42,629 bases of DNA from Acidimicrobiia bacterium (GCA_040881685.1 JBBECS010000036.1:217643-260271), one strand, 5' to 3'; positions 31,012 through 40,614 are shown, counted from the first letter of the stretch. A program made the numbers and translations. Notes: generated by a model from the sequence alone, not told the origin.

Positions 31012-32304
31012 ATGGCCGCGTCAGAAGCTTCTCCCTACCGCGCGCCGGCTGGCACCCACGATGTGCTCCCTCCTGAGTCAGCGCGGTGGATCGAGGTGGT
31101 CCGACGCTTCGCCGATCGGGCCGCCCGCTTCGGTTACGGGCTGGTCATCAACCCGATCTTCGAGCACGCGGAGGTCTTCGAGCGCGTCGGCGCCTCGACC
31201 GACGTCGTCCGCAAGGAGATGTACGAGTTCGAGGATCGGGGGGGCCGGCGGCTGGCGCTGCGCCCGGAGGGAACCGCGTCCGTCGTGCGCGCCTTCGTGC
31301 AGCACCACCCGACGCCACCGTGGAAGACGTGGTACCTCGCACCCAACTTCCGATACGAGCGACCCCAGAAGGGGCGCTACCGGCAGCACTGGCAGCTGGG
31401 CGCCGAAGTCCTCGGACTGGACGATCCTGATGTCGACGTCGAAGTCATCGCGTTCGCGCACGGCTTCTACACGGACCTCGGCCTGCGGAAGGTGCGCCTC
31501 TTGGTCAACTCCATGGGCGCGCCTGAGGACCGCGCCGAATACACCGACGTCTTGCGCGAGTACCTCTTGGCCCACGCCGAGGGTCTGGGTGACGAGTTCC
31601 GGACCCGCGCCGCGGAGCACCCGCTGCGGCTCCTCGACGCCAAGCAGGAGCCGTGGCAGGACGTCATCGAGCGAGCGCCGCAGCTCACCGAGCACCTCGG
31701 CGATGCGGCACGCGCCCACTTCGAACGGGTCCAAGAGGGTCTCGAGACACTCGGGATTGCCCACGAGATCTCGCCGCGACTCGTGCGCGGCTTCGACTAC
31801 TACACCAGCACGACGTTCGAGTTCGTGAGCGACGCGCTCGACGCCGCGCAGGACGCGGCCGGCGGCGGCGGCCGCTACGACAAGCTCGCCGAGGAGATGG
31901 GCGGTGATCCCACGCCGGGGATCGGGTTCGGGATCGGGATCGAGCGAGTGCTCATCGTCTGCGAAGCAGAGGGAATCGCCCTCGGCGCGGCCGGCCCCGT
32001 CCTGGACGCGTTCGTGATCGACCCGGGTGCCGGCGCGGCCGCCACGCTCATGGTCGCCGCGCTGCGCGAAGCGGGGTTGCGCGCAGACCGCGCGTACGGC
32101 GGTCGCTCGGTCAAGGCTCAATGGAAGCTCGCCGACCGGTCCGGCGCGACCTATGGCTTGATGCTCGGTCCTGACGAGCTGGCCCGTGAAGTCGTCGCGG
32201 TGAAGGACCTCAGCGCGGAGTTCGGCGAGACGAAGCAGATCGAAGTGCCGCGTGAGCAGGTCGCGGGCTGGCTGCTCCAGCGCCGGGAGCAACGCACCCG
32301 ATGA
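31012..32304 (+). CDS. hisS: Histidyl-tRNA synthetase
   Basis: A 430-residue class II synthetase. Motif 1 region follows YRAPAGTHDVLPPES. Motif 2 is FRYERPQKGRYRQHWQLGAEVLG; the substrate-contacting Gln and Glu of this loop are kept, although the usual Phe-His pair is His-Trp. The HisA-type motif LVRGFDYYTSTTFEF carries the catalytic Arg. GGGGRYDKLAEEMGG and GIGFGIGIERV (motif 3) follow, then the anticodon-binding domain. Coupled to aspS by ATGA. Confidence 0.96.
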   Translation: MAASEASPYRAPAGTHDVLPPESARWIEVVRRFADRAARFGYGLVINPIFEHAEVFERVGASTDVVRKEMYEFEDRGGRRLALRPEGTASVVRAFVQHHPTPPWKTWYLAPNFRYERPQKGRYRQHWQLGAEVLGLDDPDVDVEVIAFAHGFYTDLGLRKVRLLVNSMGAPEDRAEYTDVLREYLLAHAEGLGDEFRTRAAEHPLRLLDAKQEPWQDVIERAPQLTEHLGDAARAHFERVQEGLETLGIAHEISPRLVRGFDYYTSTTFEFVSDALDAAQDAAGGGGRYDKLAEEMGGDPTPGIGFGIGIERVLIVCEAEGIALGAAGPVLDAFVIDPGAGAAATLMVAALREAGLRADRAYGGRSVKAQWKLADRSGATYGLMLGPDELAREVVAVKDLSAEFGETKQIEVPREQVAGWLLQRREQRTR

Positions 32305-34049
32305 TGCGCACCCACCTCGCCGGGGAGTTGAGACCCGAGCACCGCGGCGAGCAGGTGGCGGTATGCGGTTGGGTAGACGGTCACCGCGACCATGGCGGCG
32401 TGGTCTTTGTCGACCTGCGCGACACGGCAGGGCTCGTGCAAGTGGTGCTCGACCCGCAGGAAGTTCAGGGTGTCGACCCCCACGCCATCCGATCCGAGTA
32501 CGTGCTGCGAGTCACGGGTGCGGTGCGCGATCGCCCGAAGGGCACAGAAAACGCTGACCTCCCGACGGGCGGCATCGAGGTTGCCGCGACGCACGTCGAG
32601 GTGTTGAACGCGTCCGAACCGACGCCGATCCCAATCGACGAGCGGGTGGAGGCCGACGAGATGCTCCGTCTGCGGTACCGATACCTCGACCTCCGGAGCA
32701 GTCGGCTCCAACGCAACCTCCGGCTCCGCGCCAGGCTCACCAGAGCATTGCGTGAGTCGCTCGATGCGCGGGGATTCGTGGAGATCGAGACCCCCTTGCT
32801 CATCGCATCCACCCCTGAAGGTGCGCGCGACTTCGTCGTGCCGTCCCGGCTCTCGCCTGGTTCCTTCTACGCCCTGCCCCAGAGCCCGCAACTGTTCAAG
32901 CAGCTCCTGATGGTCGGCGGCCTGGATCGCTATTACCAAGTTGCGCGCTGTCTCCGTGATGAAGACCCGCGCGCTGACCGCCAGTTCGAGTTCACCCAGC
33001 TCGACGCGGAGATGAGCTTTGCCGACGCAGATGACGTGATGGAGGTGATCAGCGCGGTCGTGACCACGGGGATCGAGGCCGCGACCGGCATCGAAGCGCC
33101 GAAGGTCGAGCGGCTCACGTGGCACGAGGCGATGGAGCGGTTCGGCACCGACAAGCCGGACCTCCGCTTCGGCCTCGAGCTGGTCGACGTCACCGAGGTG
33201 TTCGCTGCGACCGAGTTCCGCGCGTTCCAGGCCGACGTGGTGAAGGCGATCTGCGTGCCGGGAGCCGCCGACCTCGGCCGCAACCGCCTCGACGCGCTCA
33301 TCGAACGCGCCAAGGACCTCGGCGCCGCGGGTCTTGTGTGGATGCGCGTCCAGGACGGCGGCACGCTCGATGCACCCGTCGCGAAGTTCCTCTCCGACGC
33401 TGAGTCCATCGGCCTGGTGGACCGAACCGGCGCAGCTCCAGGCGACCTCCTGCTGATCGCGGCCGGCGAGCGACCGGTCGTGCGGCGCGTCCTCGGGACC
33501 ATCCGGCTCGACCTCGCGCGCCCGCCGGTGCACGAGGGCCCGCTGCGCCTGGTCTGGGTCGTCGACTTTCCGTTGTTCGAAGGCATCGAAGACGGACGCC
33601 CGGTGCCGGCGCACCATCCGTTCACCATGCCGCACCCCGACGATCTGTCGATGCTGACCGACCTGACCGGGCCTGAGCTGCTCGAGACGCGATCCCTCGC
33701 GTACGACCTCGTGCTCAACGGTTGGGAGCTCGGGTCGGGCAGTGTGCGGATCCACCGCCCCGACCTCCAGGAGCAGGTCTTCGCAGTGCTCGGCATCGAC
33801 GCCGAGCACGCGCGGGCACGATTCGGCTTCCTGCTCGACGCGTTCCGGTACGGAGCGCCCCCGCACGCCGGCTTTGCCTTCGGCATCGATCGCCTCGTCG
33901 CGATCCTCGCCGGCGAGGAGAACATCCGAGAGGTGATCGCCTTCCCGAAGACGCAGTCGGGCGCCGATCCGCTGACGGGCGCACCAACGCCCATCGACCC
34001 TGGGCAGCTCACCGAGCTGGGTTTGACGGTGAAGCCACGAAGGAAATGA
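32301..34049 (+). CDS. aspS: Aspartyl-tRNA synthetase, probably non-discriminating (Asp/Asn)
   Basis: A 582-residue bacterial-type AspRS. The N-terminal OB anticodon domain contains GWVDGHRDHGGVVFVDLRD. The core has FVEIETPLLIASTPEGARDFVVPSR, RYYQVARCLRDEDPRADRQFEFTQLD, the bacterial GAD insertion, and motif 3 GFAFGIDRLVAILAGEENIREVIAFPKTQSG. His31 and Gly81 are the residues linked in other bacteria to relaxed tRNA choice, which would charge tRNA-Asn with Asp for GatCAB amidation. That is inference; gatCAB is not in the window. Either ATG 32301 or 32304 could start it; 32301 overlaps the hisS stop. Confidence 0.95.
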   Translation: MMRTHLAGELRPEHRGEQVAVCGWVDGHRDHGGVVFVDLRDTAGLVQVVLDPQEVQGVDPHAIRSEYVLRVTGAVRDRPKGTENADLPTGGIEVAATHVEVLNASEPTPIPIDERVEADEMLRLRYRYLDLRSSRLQRNLRLRARLTRALRESLDARGFVEIETPLLIASTPEGARDFVVPSRLSPGSFYALPQSPQLFKQLLMVGGLDRYYQVARCLRDEDPRADRQFEFTQLDAEMSFADADDVMEVISAVVTTGIEAATGIEAPKVERLTWHEAMERFGTDKPDLRFGLELVDVTEVFAATEFRAFQADVVKAICVPGAADLGRNRLDALIERAKDLGAAGLVWMRVQDGGTLDAPVAKFLSDAESIGLVDRTGAAPGDLLLIAAGERPVVRRVLGTIRLDLARPPVHEGPLRLVWVVDFPLFEGIEDGRPVPAHHPFTMPHPDDLSMLTDLTGPELLETRSLAYDLVLNGWELGSGSVRIHRPDLQEQVFAVLGIDAEHARARFGFLLDAFRYGAPPHAGFAFGIDRLVAILAGEENIREVIAFPKTQSGADPLTGAPTPIDPGQLTELGLTVKPRRK

Positions 34050-35377
34050 CCGACCTGTTCAGCACCGCGGTCGAAGAGCGGCTGCGTTCGCGAGCACCGC
34101 TCGCAGCTCGGCTTCGCCCGCGGACGTTGGACGAAGTGGTCGGGCAGGAGCATCTGCTCGCGTCCGGACGACCGCTCCGAACGCTCATCGAGGCCGACCG
34201 CCTCTCGTCGGTGGTCCTGTGGGGGCCGCCCGGCACTGGCAAGACCACGATCGCTCGCCTCGTCGCCGTCGACACCGCGAAGGCGTTCGAGCCGCTCTCG
34301 GCGGTGAGTGCCGGGGTCAAGGATGTTCGCGACGTCGCCGAGCGCGCGCGGGTGAGGCTCGGTGAGCAGGGCCAGGGCACGATCCTCTTCCTCGACGAGG
34401 TGCACCGCTTCAATCGGACGCAGCAGGACGCTCTGCTCCCGCACGTCGAAGAGGGACTCTTCGTCCTGATCGGCGCGACGACCGAGAACCCGTTCTTCTC
34501 GCTGACCGGCCCGCTCTTGTCGCGCTCGACGTTGTTCCGATTGGAGCCGCTCGATCGGACAGCGCTGCGCACGTTGCTCATGCGGGCACTCGACGATTCT
34601 CGAGGTCTCTCCGGCGAGGTCGTGGTCGAAGAGGCTGCGCTCGATCATCTGGTCGATCGCTCCGATGGGGACGCCCGCCACGCCCTCACCTCCTTGGATG
34701 TTGCGGCCGCGCTGAGCCTTGAGGCCGGCCGCATTCGCATGTCCCTCGCCGATGCCGAAGCCGCGCTCGCACTCCGAGCGATCCGCTACGGCGACGATGA
34801 GCACTACGACGTGCTGTCAGCGTTCATCAAGAGCATTCGCGGCTCAGATGTCGACGCCGGCTTGTACTGGCTCGCTCGGATGCTCGAAGCGGGGGAGGAC
34901 GCCCGGCTCATCGCGCGCCGCCTTGTGATCCTGGCGTCGGAGGACGTCGGCCTGGCCGACTCGAAGGGGCTGCTCGTGGCGGACGCGGCCGCGCGTGCGG
35001 TCGAGTTCGTCGGTCTTCCCGAGGCGCAGCTGAACCTGGCGCACGCGGTCGTGTACCTGGCGCGGGCACCGAAATCGAACTCGGTGACGATGGCGCTCGG
35101 CGCTGCCCGCGCCGACGTGCACGACCTGCCGGCGGGACGCGTCCCCGCGCACTTGCGCGACTCTCACTACGCGGGCGCGGCGGTCCTTGGCCACGGTGAG
35201 GGCTACCAGTACCCCCACGACGCGCCAGAGGGTTGGGTCGAGCAGCAGCACCGCCCCGACGAGGTGGCCGACCGACGCTATTGGAACCCCACCGGACGGG
35301 GTGCCGACGTCGTCGGGGGTGCTCCAGGAGACGACGCGCCCGGCTCCACGACGAGCCGTGAAAACACCGACAAGTAG
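34046..35377 (+). CDS. rarA: Replication-associated recombination protein RarA (MgsA)
   Basis: A 443-residue AAA+ ATPase of the clamp-loader type acting at stalled forks. It shows LAARLRPRTLDEVVGQEHLL, Walker A GPPGTGKTT (60-68), Walker B ILFLDEVHRFNRTQQDALLPHVE, sensor 1 GATTENPFFSLTGPLLSRS, and the MgsA C-terminal tetramerisation domain (HYDVLSAFIKSIRGSDVDAGLYWLARMLEAGED; RRLVILASEDVGLAD). An extra low-complexity tail of about 30 residues ends the protein. Start ATG overlaps the aspS stop (ATGA). Confidence 0.94.
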   Translation: MTDLFSTAVEERLRSRAPLAARLRPRTLDEVVGQEHLLASGRPLRTLIEADRLSSVVLWGPPGTGKTTIARLVAVDTAKAFEPLSAVSAGVKDVRDVAERARVRLGEQGQGTILFLDEVHRFNRTQQDALLPHVEEGLFVLIGATTENPFFSLTGPLLSRSTLFRLEPLDRTALRTLLMRALDDSRGLSGEVVVEEAALDHLVDRSDGDARHALTSLDVAAALSLEAGRIRMSLADAEAALALRAIRYGDDEHYDVLSAFIKSIRGSDVDAGLYWLARMLEAGEDARLIARRLVILASEDVGLADSKGLLVADAAARAVEFVGLPEAQLNLAHAVVYLARAPKSNSVTMALGAARADVHDLPAGRVPAHLRDSHYAGAAVLGHGEGYQYPHDAPEGWVEQQHRPDEVADRRYWNPTGRGADVVGGAPGDDAPGSTTSRENTDK

Positions 35378-35380
35378 CCT
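35375..35380 (+). promoter_or_regulatory. Putative leaderless -10 (TAGCCT) for alaS, overlapping the rarA stop
   Basis: TAGCCT includes the rarA TAG stop and ends 7 nt before the alaS ATG at 35388. Confidence 0.4.
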
Positions 35381-35387
35381 GGACCGG

Positions 35388-38027
35388 ATGCCGCCGCGCA
35401 CCGCCGACGAGCTCCGCACCGCGTTCTTGGAGTTCTTCGCGGCGCGCGAGCACACGATCGTCCCGTCGGCGAGCTTGATCCCGCACGACCGCTCGTTGCT
35501 CTTCACAAACGCGGGCATGGTGCCGTTCAAGCCCTACTTCGTGGGTGACGAAACGCCACCGCAGCGGCGCACGACCTCGGTGCAGAAGTGCGTGCGCGCC
35601 GGTGGGAAGCACAACGACCTCGAAGAGGTGGGTCGGACCAACCGCCACTTCACCTTCTTCGAGATGCTCGGCAACTTCAGCTTCGGGGACTACTTCAAGA
35701 CCGAGGCGATCGAGTGGGCGTGGGAGCTGTACCGCGACGTGCTCGCGCTCCCGATGGACCGCCTCTGGGTCACCGTGCACGAGTCCGACGACGAGGCCGC
35801 CGACATCTGGCGCGACCGGATCGGGCTCCCGGCCGAGCGGATCCAGCGCCTGCACGAGGACAACTTCTGGCGGATGGCCGACACCGGCCCCTGCGGACCG
35901 TCGAGCGAGATCTTCTGGGATCTCGGTGAAGGCTTCGGGAGCGGCGGCGGGCCCGCGGTCGGCGACCCGAACCGCTTCATCGAGATCTGGAACCTCGTGT
36001 TCATGCAATACGACGCACAGCCCGACGGACACCTCGCCGCGTTGCCGAGCCGCAGCATCGATACCGGAGCCGGTCTCGAGCGGAACTTGCTGGTCCTCCA
36101 GGGCGTCGACTCGATCTTCGACATCGATGTGTTCCGCCCCCTGATCCAAGCGGCAGAGCAAGCGGCGAGCGTCACCTACGGAGATGACGATGACAGCGAC
36201 GTCTCGCTGCGCATCTTGGCGGAGCACGGTCGCACCATGACCTTCCTCGTCGCCGACGGCGTTGTGCCGTCGAACGAGGAGCGTGGTTACGTCCTGCGTC
36301 GGATCATCCGACGCGCAGTACGACACGCCTTCTTGCTCGGCGCGTCGGAGAGCGTGACGCCACAGCTCGTCGACGCGACGGTCGCTGCGATGGGTGGCCC
36401 GTACCCCGAGATCGTCAAGAACCACGAGCTCGTGTCGCAGACCGTGGCGCGCGAAGAGGAGAGGTTCCGTCAGACGCTCGAGCGCGGTCTCGACATGCTC
36501 GACGGTCTCCTCACGCAAGGTGACGTGAGCGGCGACGACGCCTTCTTCCTGCACGACACGCTCGGCTTCCCGGTTGACCTCACTCGGGAGATCGCCGAAG
36601 AGCGATCGCGTCGCGTCGATCTCGAGGGGTTTCAGGCGCAGATGGAGGACCAGCGTCGTCGCGCGCTCGCCGCCCGGAAGGCGAGCACGGCGACCACGCC
36701 GACCGAGGCTTACCGAGAGCTCGCAGAGCTAGCAGGACCAACCGACTTCGTCGGGCGTCAAGAATACGAGACCGTCGGGGCAGAGGTGCGCGGCCTCGTC
36801 GCGAATGGCACGCGGGTGCCCGAAGCCTCGACTGGTGAGGTCGAAATCGTGCTCGACCGCACACCGTTCTACGCCGAGTCGGGTGGTCAGGTGGGTGACA
36901 CCGGGACGATCACCACTGCGAACGGTGCGTTGGTTCGCGTGCTCGACACCCAATACGGGCTGCCGGACCTGGTCGTGCACACAGGCGAGCTCGAAGAAGG
37001 GTCGATCGCGGAAGGCGACGAGGTCACGGCTCGGATCGACGCCCCGCGCCGGGATCGCATCCGCCGTAACCACACCGCCACGCATGTGTTGCATTGGGCG
37101 TTGCGAGAAGTTCTCGGGTCCCATGTGCAGCAGGCCGGATCATTGGTCGCGCCGGACCGTCTGCGATTCGACTTCAGCCACTTCGAGGCGGTCTCTCGTG
37201 AGCAGCTCGACGACATCGAAGCACGTGCCAACGCGCAGGTCATCACCGATGCACCGGTTCGCCACTACGAGACCACGAAGGAGCATGCCGAGAGCCTCGG
37301 GGCGATCGCCTTCTTCGGCGACAAGTACGGCGACCTCGTACATGTGCTCGAAGCAGGTGAGCACTCCATCGAGCTGTGCGGTGGCACGCATGTACATGCG
37401 CTTGGGTTCATCGGACCGATCAAGATCGTGAGCGAAGGTTCAATCGGGGCAAACCTCCGCCGCATCGAGGCCGTCACGGGTGATGCTGCGCTCGCGCATA
37501 TCCACCGTGAGGAGCTCGTGCTTCGAGAGACCGCGAGTCTGCTGAATGTGGGCCCAACCGAGGTCGGCGACCGCGTGGATCGCCTGCTCGCCGAGGTCAA
37601 GGATCTGCGGAGTGAGCTCGAGATCCAGCGACGCGGACAAGCCGCGACCGTTGCGACGAGCCTTGCCGCGTCTGCCGTCGATGGCGTGGTCGTCGCCAGA
37701 CGCGACGGGCTCACGAACGATGAGATCCGGGGCTTGGCGATCGCGACGCGAGACGCGCTGGGCTCTGGCGTCGTGGGACTCGTCGGGATCACACCGGACG
37801 GTGAGAAGGCTGCGATCGCAGTCGCAGTGAGCAAAGACCTCGTCGAACGCGGCGCGAATGCCGGTGCGGTGTCCGCCGAGGCTGCGAAGGTGCTCGGTGG
37901 CGGGACAGGCAAGCAAGCCGATGTCGTCGCCGGTGGGGGGCCGAACGCGGGGGCGGTCGACGAGGCGCTGGCACTGCTCGGGCGGCGCGCCAAGGAGGCC
38001 GCCACCGGCGCGGCCGGCGCGAAGTAG
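35388..38027 (+). CDS. alaS: Alanyl-tRNA synthetase
   Basis: An 879-residue AlaRS with all domains. The catalytic core starts TADELRTAFLEFFAAREHTIVPSASLIP and continues through LLFTNAGMVPFKPYF, RTTSVQKCVRAGGKHNDLEEVG and NRHFTFFEMLGNFSFGDYFK. The editing domain has the metal-binding HTATHVLHWALREVLG and the ELCGGTHVHALG block. A C-terminal C-Ala (DHHA1) domain ends GGGTGKQADVVAGGGPNAGAVDEAL. I chose ATG 35388, just after the rarA stop, as the N-terminus then fits the family. ruvX starts 7 nt after the stop, the usual bacterial order. Confidence 0.97.
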   Translation: MPPRTADELRTAFLEFFAAREHTIVPSASLIPHDRSLLFTNAGMVPFKPYFVGDETPPQRRTTSVQKCVRAGGKHNDLEEVGRTNRHFTFFEMLGNFSFGDYFKTEAIEWAWELYRDVLALPMDRLWVTVHESDDEAADIWRDRIGLPAERIQRLHEDNFWRMADTGPCGPSSEIFWDLGEGFGSGGGPAVGDPNRFIEIWNLVFMQYDAQPDGHLAALPSRSIDTGAGLERNLLVLQGVDSIFDIDVFRPLIQAAEQAASVTYGDDDDSDVSLRILAEHGRTMTFLVADGVVPSNEERGYVLRRIIRRAVRHAFLLGASESVTPQLVDATVAAMGGPYPEIVKNHELVSQTVAREEERFRQTLERGLDMLDGLLTQGDVSGDDAFFLHDTLGFPVDLTREIAEERSRRVDLEGFQAQMEDQRRRALAARKASTATTPTEAYRELAELAGPTDFVGRQEYETVGAEVRGLVANGTRVPEASTGEVEIVLDRTPFYAESGGQVGDTGTITTANGALVRVLDTQYGLPDLVVHTGELEEGSIAEGDEVTARIDAPRRDRIRRNHTATHVLHWALREVLGSHVQQAGSLVAPDRLRFDFSHFEAVSREQLDDIEARANAQVITDAPVRHYETTKEHAESLGAIAFFGDKYGDLVHVLEAGEHSIELCGGTHVHALGFIGPIKIVSEGSIGANLRRIEAVTGDAALAHIHREELVLRETASLLNVGPTEVGDRVDRLLAEVKDLRSELEIQRRGQAATVATSLAASAVDGVVVARRDGLTNDEIRGLAIATRDALGSGVVGLVGITPDGEKAAIAVAVSKDLVERGANAGAVSAEAAKVLGGGTGKQADVVAGGGPNAGAVDEALALLGRRAKEAATGAAGAK

Positions 38028-38034
38028 GCCAGCG

Positions 38035-38457
38035 ATGGCTCGAGTATTGGGCGTGGACCTCGGCGCGGTTCGCATCGGACTCGCGTGCTCCGACCGGAGC
38101 GGAACGTTGGCGACACCGCTGTCGGTCCTCACGCGCACGGGGGACCCGTCGCGCGACCATGCAGCCATCGTGGCTGTGGCTCGTGCGGAAGGTGCCGAGC
38201 AGATCGTTGTGGGCATGCCGGTCTCGCTCGATGGCACCGACGGACCCGCAGCGCGCGCAGCTCGCGACGAAGTCGATGCGCTCGCGATGCGTGCAGGTCC
38301 GGAGCTACCCGTCAGCGTCCACGACGAGCGCTTCACGACGGTCGGTGCCGAGCGTCGCCTCGCTGCGGTAGGGGTCAAGCGGCGCGCCCGGCGCAAGATG
38401 ATCGATGCGGCGGCCGCGGCGGTCATGCTCCAGTCGTGGCTGGAGGGGGACCGATGA
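38035..38457 (+). CDS. ruvX: RuvX/YqgF family protein (pre-16S rRNA nuclease / Holliday junction resolvase-like)
   Basis: A 140-residue RNase H-fold protein. The N-terminal VLGVDLGAVRIGLACSD carries the first catalytic Asp. QIVVGMPVSLDGTDG and VSVHDERFTTVGAERRL hold the second acidic site, and KMIDAAAAAVMLQSWL the third. Family members mature the 16S rRNA 5' end in E. coli. Its stop overlaps the mltG start (ATGA). Confidence 0.93.
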   Translation: MARVLGVDLGAVRIGLACSDRSGTLATPLSVLTRTGDPSRDHAAIVAVARAEGAEQIVVGMPVSLDGTDGPAARAARDEVDALAMRAGPELPVSVHDERFTTVGAERRLAAVGVKRRARRKMIDAAAAAVMLQSWLEGDR

Positions 38458-39785
38458 GCGGTTGGGAACCGCCGGACCCGAGAAACCCGAACCCGGGTGG
38501 TCCTGGCCCGACCGGGCCCGGACGACGCCAGGGGGCCGGTGTTCCCCGCGGTACGAGGCCCACCCGCGGCGGTGCGGCGGCACCGGCCGGCGGTGCGGCG
38601 CGCAGTCGCACGCGTCGCGGTGACTCGAGAAGGCCGGCACCACCGCCGTCCGAGGCTCCGACCGAGCAGATACCCGCCCTCGGGCGACAGGAGAGCGCGC
38701 CGGCGCGCACGCGGACCGGTGCTTCCCGATCAGATCGAAAGCGCGGCCGGCGGCGAAATGTCCGGGTCCTGGCTGTCGTCGGTGTGATGCTCCTCCCGTT
38801 CGTGATCGCCATCGCATGGTTCGCGTACCAGCTGCGACCCGGGTCCGACGGTCCACGTGTGACGATCACGATCAAAGAGGGGATGGGTACGTCCGAGATT
38901 GCCGACCTCCTCGCGCGCAAGGACGTCATCGGCTCCGGGCTCGCGTTCAAGCTCTGGACGACGATGAGCGGCGGCGGCCCGTACCAACCTGGATGCCACG
39001 ACCTGCACGAGGGCTTGGGGGTACGCGGTGCGACCAGCCTCCTCGGCGCACCCGGCGGCGAGCTGATCAAGGGTAAGTGCGTTCTCCCGACGGAGGAGCC
39101 CGACCTCGAGCTGTTCCTTCCGCCCGGTCGCCGGCTCGACCAGATTGCGGCGATCGTGGGCGAGCTCACGGGTCGGGATCCGGCCGAGTTCCTCGCGGTC
39201 GTGAACTCCGGAACCATCCGCTCGAAGTACCAGCCCGCAGAGGTCACGTCGCTCGAGGGCATGCTCTTCCCCGACACCTACCTCATCGGCGCGAACTGGA
39301 CGGACGAACAGATCGTGCAGCGTCTCGTGGACCGTTTCGACGAGATCGGCGACAAGATCGGTCTCGCGAACGTGCAGGGCCTCACGCCGTACCAGGCCAT
39401 CGTGACCGCATCGCTGATCCAGACAGAGGCCAAAGTCGTGGACGACGCGCCCCTGATCTCCGCAGTCATCAGGAATCGGCTCGCTCAGGGCATGCAGCTC
39501 CAGGTCGACTCCACCCTGTGTTACGCGAAGGGTGGGTGCCCACCGCTGCCGACTGACGCCGACAAGACCATCGACTCGCCGTACAACACGTACCTGATCC
39601 CGGGGTTGCCGCCCACGCCGATCGCGAGCGTGACCGAAGCATCGCTGCGCGCGGCGCTGACCCCCGCGAACGTGCCGTACCTCTTCTACGTGATCGCGGA
39701 CGAGGAGGGTCGCCACGCGTTCGCGACGACGCTCGAGGAGCACAACCGCAACGTCGAGGCCGCGCGCGCCAAGGGCTTGCTTTGA
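38454..39785 (+). CDS. mltG: Endolytic murein transglycosylase MltG (YceG-like)
   Basis: A 443-residue membrane-anchored enzyme that cuts nascent peptidoglycan and ends glycan growth. About 100 cytoplasmic residues rich in Pro, Gly and Arg precede one membrane span (about 103-126). Outside lie a LysM-like region (VTITIKEGMGTSEIADLLARKDV) and the catalytic domain with LEGMLFPDTYLI, the catalytic Glu in TASLIQTEAK, SAVIRNRLAQGMQLQVDSTLCYA and the closing SPYNTYLIPGLPPTPIASV. Three or four cysteines in the extracellular part could form disulfides. Coupled to ruvX and, through TTGA, to aroE. Confidence 0.93.
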   Translation: MSGWEPPDPRNPNPGGPGPTGPGRRQGAGVPRGTRPTRGGAAAPAGGAARSRTRRGDSRRPAPPPSEAPTEQIPALGRQESAPARTRTGASRSDRKRGRRRNVRVLAVVGVMLLPFVIAIAWFAYQLRPGSDGPRVTITIKEGMGTSEIADLLARKDVIGSGLAFKLWTTMSGGGPYQPGCHDLHEGLGVRGATSLLGAPGGELIKGKCVLPTEEPDLELFLPPGRRLDQIAAIVGELTGRDPAEFLAVVNSGTIRSKYQPAEVTSLEGMLFPDTYLIGANWTDEQIVQRLVDRFDEIGDKIGLANVQGLTPYQAIVTASLIQTEAKVVDDAPLISAVIRNRLAQGMQLQVDSTLCYAKGGCPPLPTDADKTIDSPYNTYLIPGLPPTPIASVTEASLRAALTPANVPYLFYVIADEEGRHAFATTLEEHNRNVEAARAKGLL

Positions 39786-40609
39786 CTCGTGCCCTCACGG
39801 GCGCCACGCGGGTGGCGGGGATCATCGGCGACCCGGTCGGTCACTCGCGCTCGCCAGTCATCTGGAACGCGGCGTTCGCGGCGGCCGACGTCGACTGGGT
39901 CTTCGTGGCGCTCCCGGTGCCTGCCGGCGGCGCTGCAGTCGCACTGGACGGGATGCGCGCGCTGGGGATCGCCGCCCTCACGGTGACCATGCCGCACAAG
40001 GCGGATGCTGCGGGGGCGTGTGACCAGCTCTCCGAGACGGCGACGCGGCTCGCCGCAGTGAACGCGATCACCAATGCCGACTCGCGTCTGATGGGGGACT
40101 CTACCGACGGGGAGGGATTCGTCCGCTCGGTGGCCGACCACGGCGTCGATCCGTCCGGCCGGCGGTGCCTCGTGCTCGGAGCCGGTGGTGCCGCGCGTGC
40201 GATCGCGCTCGCACTCGGTGACATCGGAGCCGAGGTGGTCGTCGCGGCGCGGCGTATCGGCGCGGCGCAGGCGGCGGCTTCGCTCGCATCGGGCGGTCGC
40301 GGTGTTTCGTTCGACGCGGTCAACGACGAAGTGTCGAGCGCGGATGTGATCGTGAACGCCACACCGCTCGGAATGGATGGAGAAGCGCCGCCATTCGATG
40401 TCGAGCTGCTCCGCCGCGACGCCGTTGTGGCCGAGACCGTGTACCACCCGATCGAGACCCCGTTGTTGGCTCGCGCCCGGGCCCGAGAGCTCCTGTGCAT
40501 CGGCGGCGTCGGGATGTTGGTGCATCAAGCCGCGATCTCGTTCCGTGCCTTCACGGGCATCGACGCGCCCCTCGATGTGATGCACGCCGCGGCAGCACGG
40601 ACGAGCTGA
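39782..40609 (+). CDS. aroE: Shikimate dehydrogenase
   Basis: Reduces 3-dehydroshikimate to shikimate with NADPH. The 275-residue protein begins AGIIGDPVGHSRSPVIWNAAF (substrate Ser residues), has the catalytic Lys in VTMPHKADA and its partner Asp in MGDSTDGEGF, and the nucleotide-binding LVLGAGGAARAIALAL. VNATPLGM and GVGMLVHQAAISFRAFTG complete the fold. The start is the TTG at 39782, overlapping the mltG stop (TTGA). Confidence 0.94.
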   Translation: MTRALTGATRVAGIIGDPVGHSRSPVIWNAAFAAADVDWVFVALPVPAGGAAVALDGMRALGIAALTVTMPHKADAAGACDQLSETATRLAAVNAITNADSRLMGDSTDGEGFVRSVADHGVDPSGRRCLVLGAGGAARAIALALGDIGAEVVVAARRIGAAQAAASLASGGRGVSFDAVNDEVSSADVIVNATPLGMDGEAPPFDVELLRRDAVVAETVYHPIETPLLARARARELLCIGGVGMLVHQAAISFRAFTGIDAPLDVMHAAAARTS

Positions 40610-40614
40610 CGACG

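Noticed and set aside
31360-31425. His-Trp in place of Phe-His in HisRS motif 2 as a lesion
   Set aside because: The substrate-contacting Gln and Glu are kept and these positions vary among actinobacterial HisRS, so it is probably a lineage variant.
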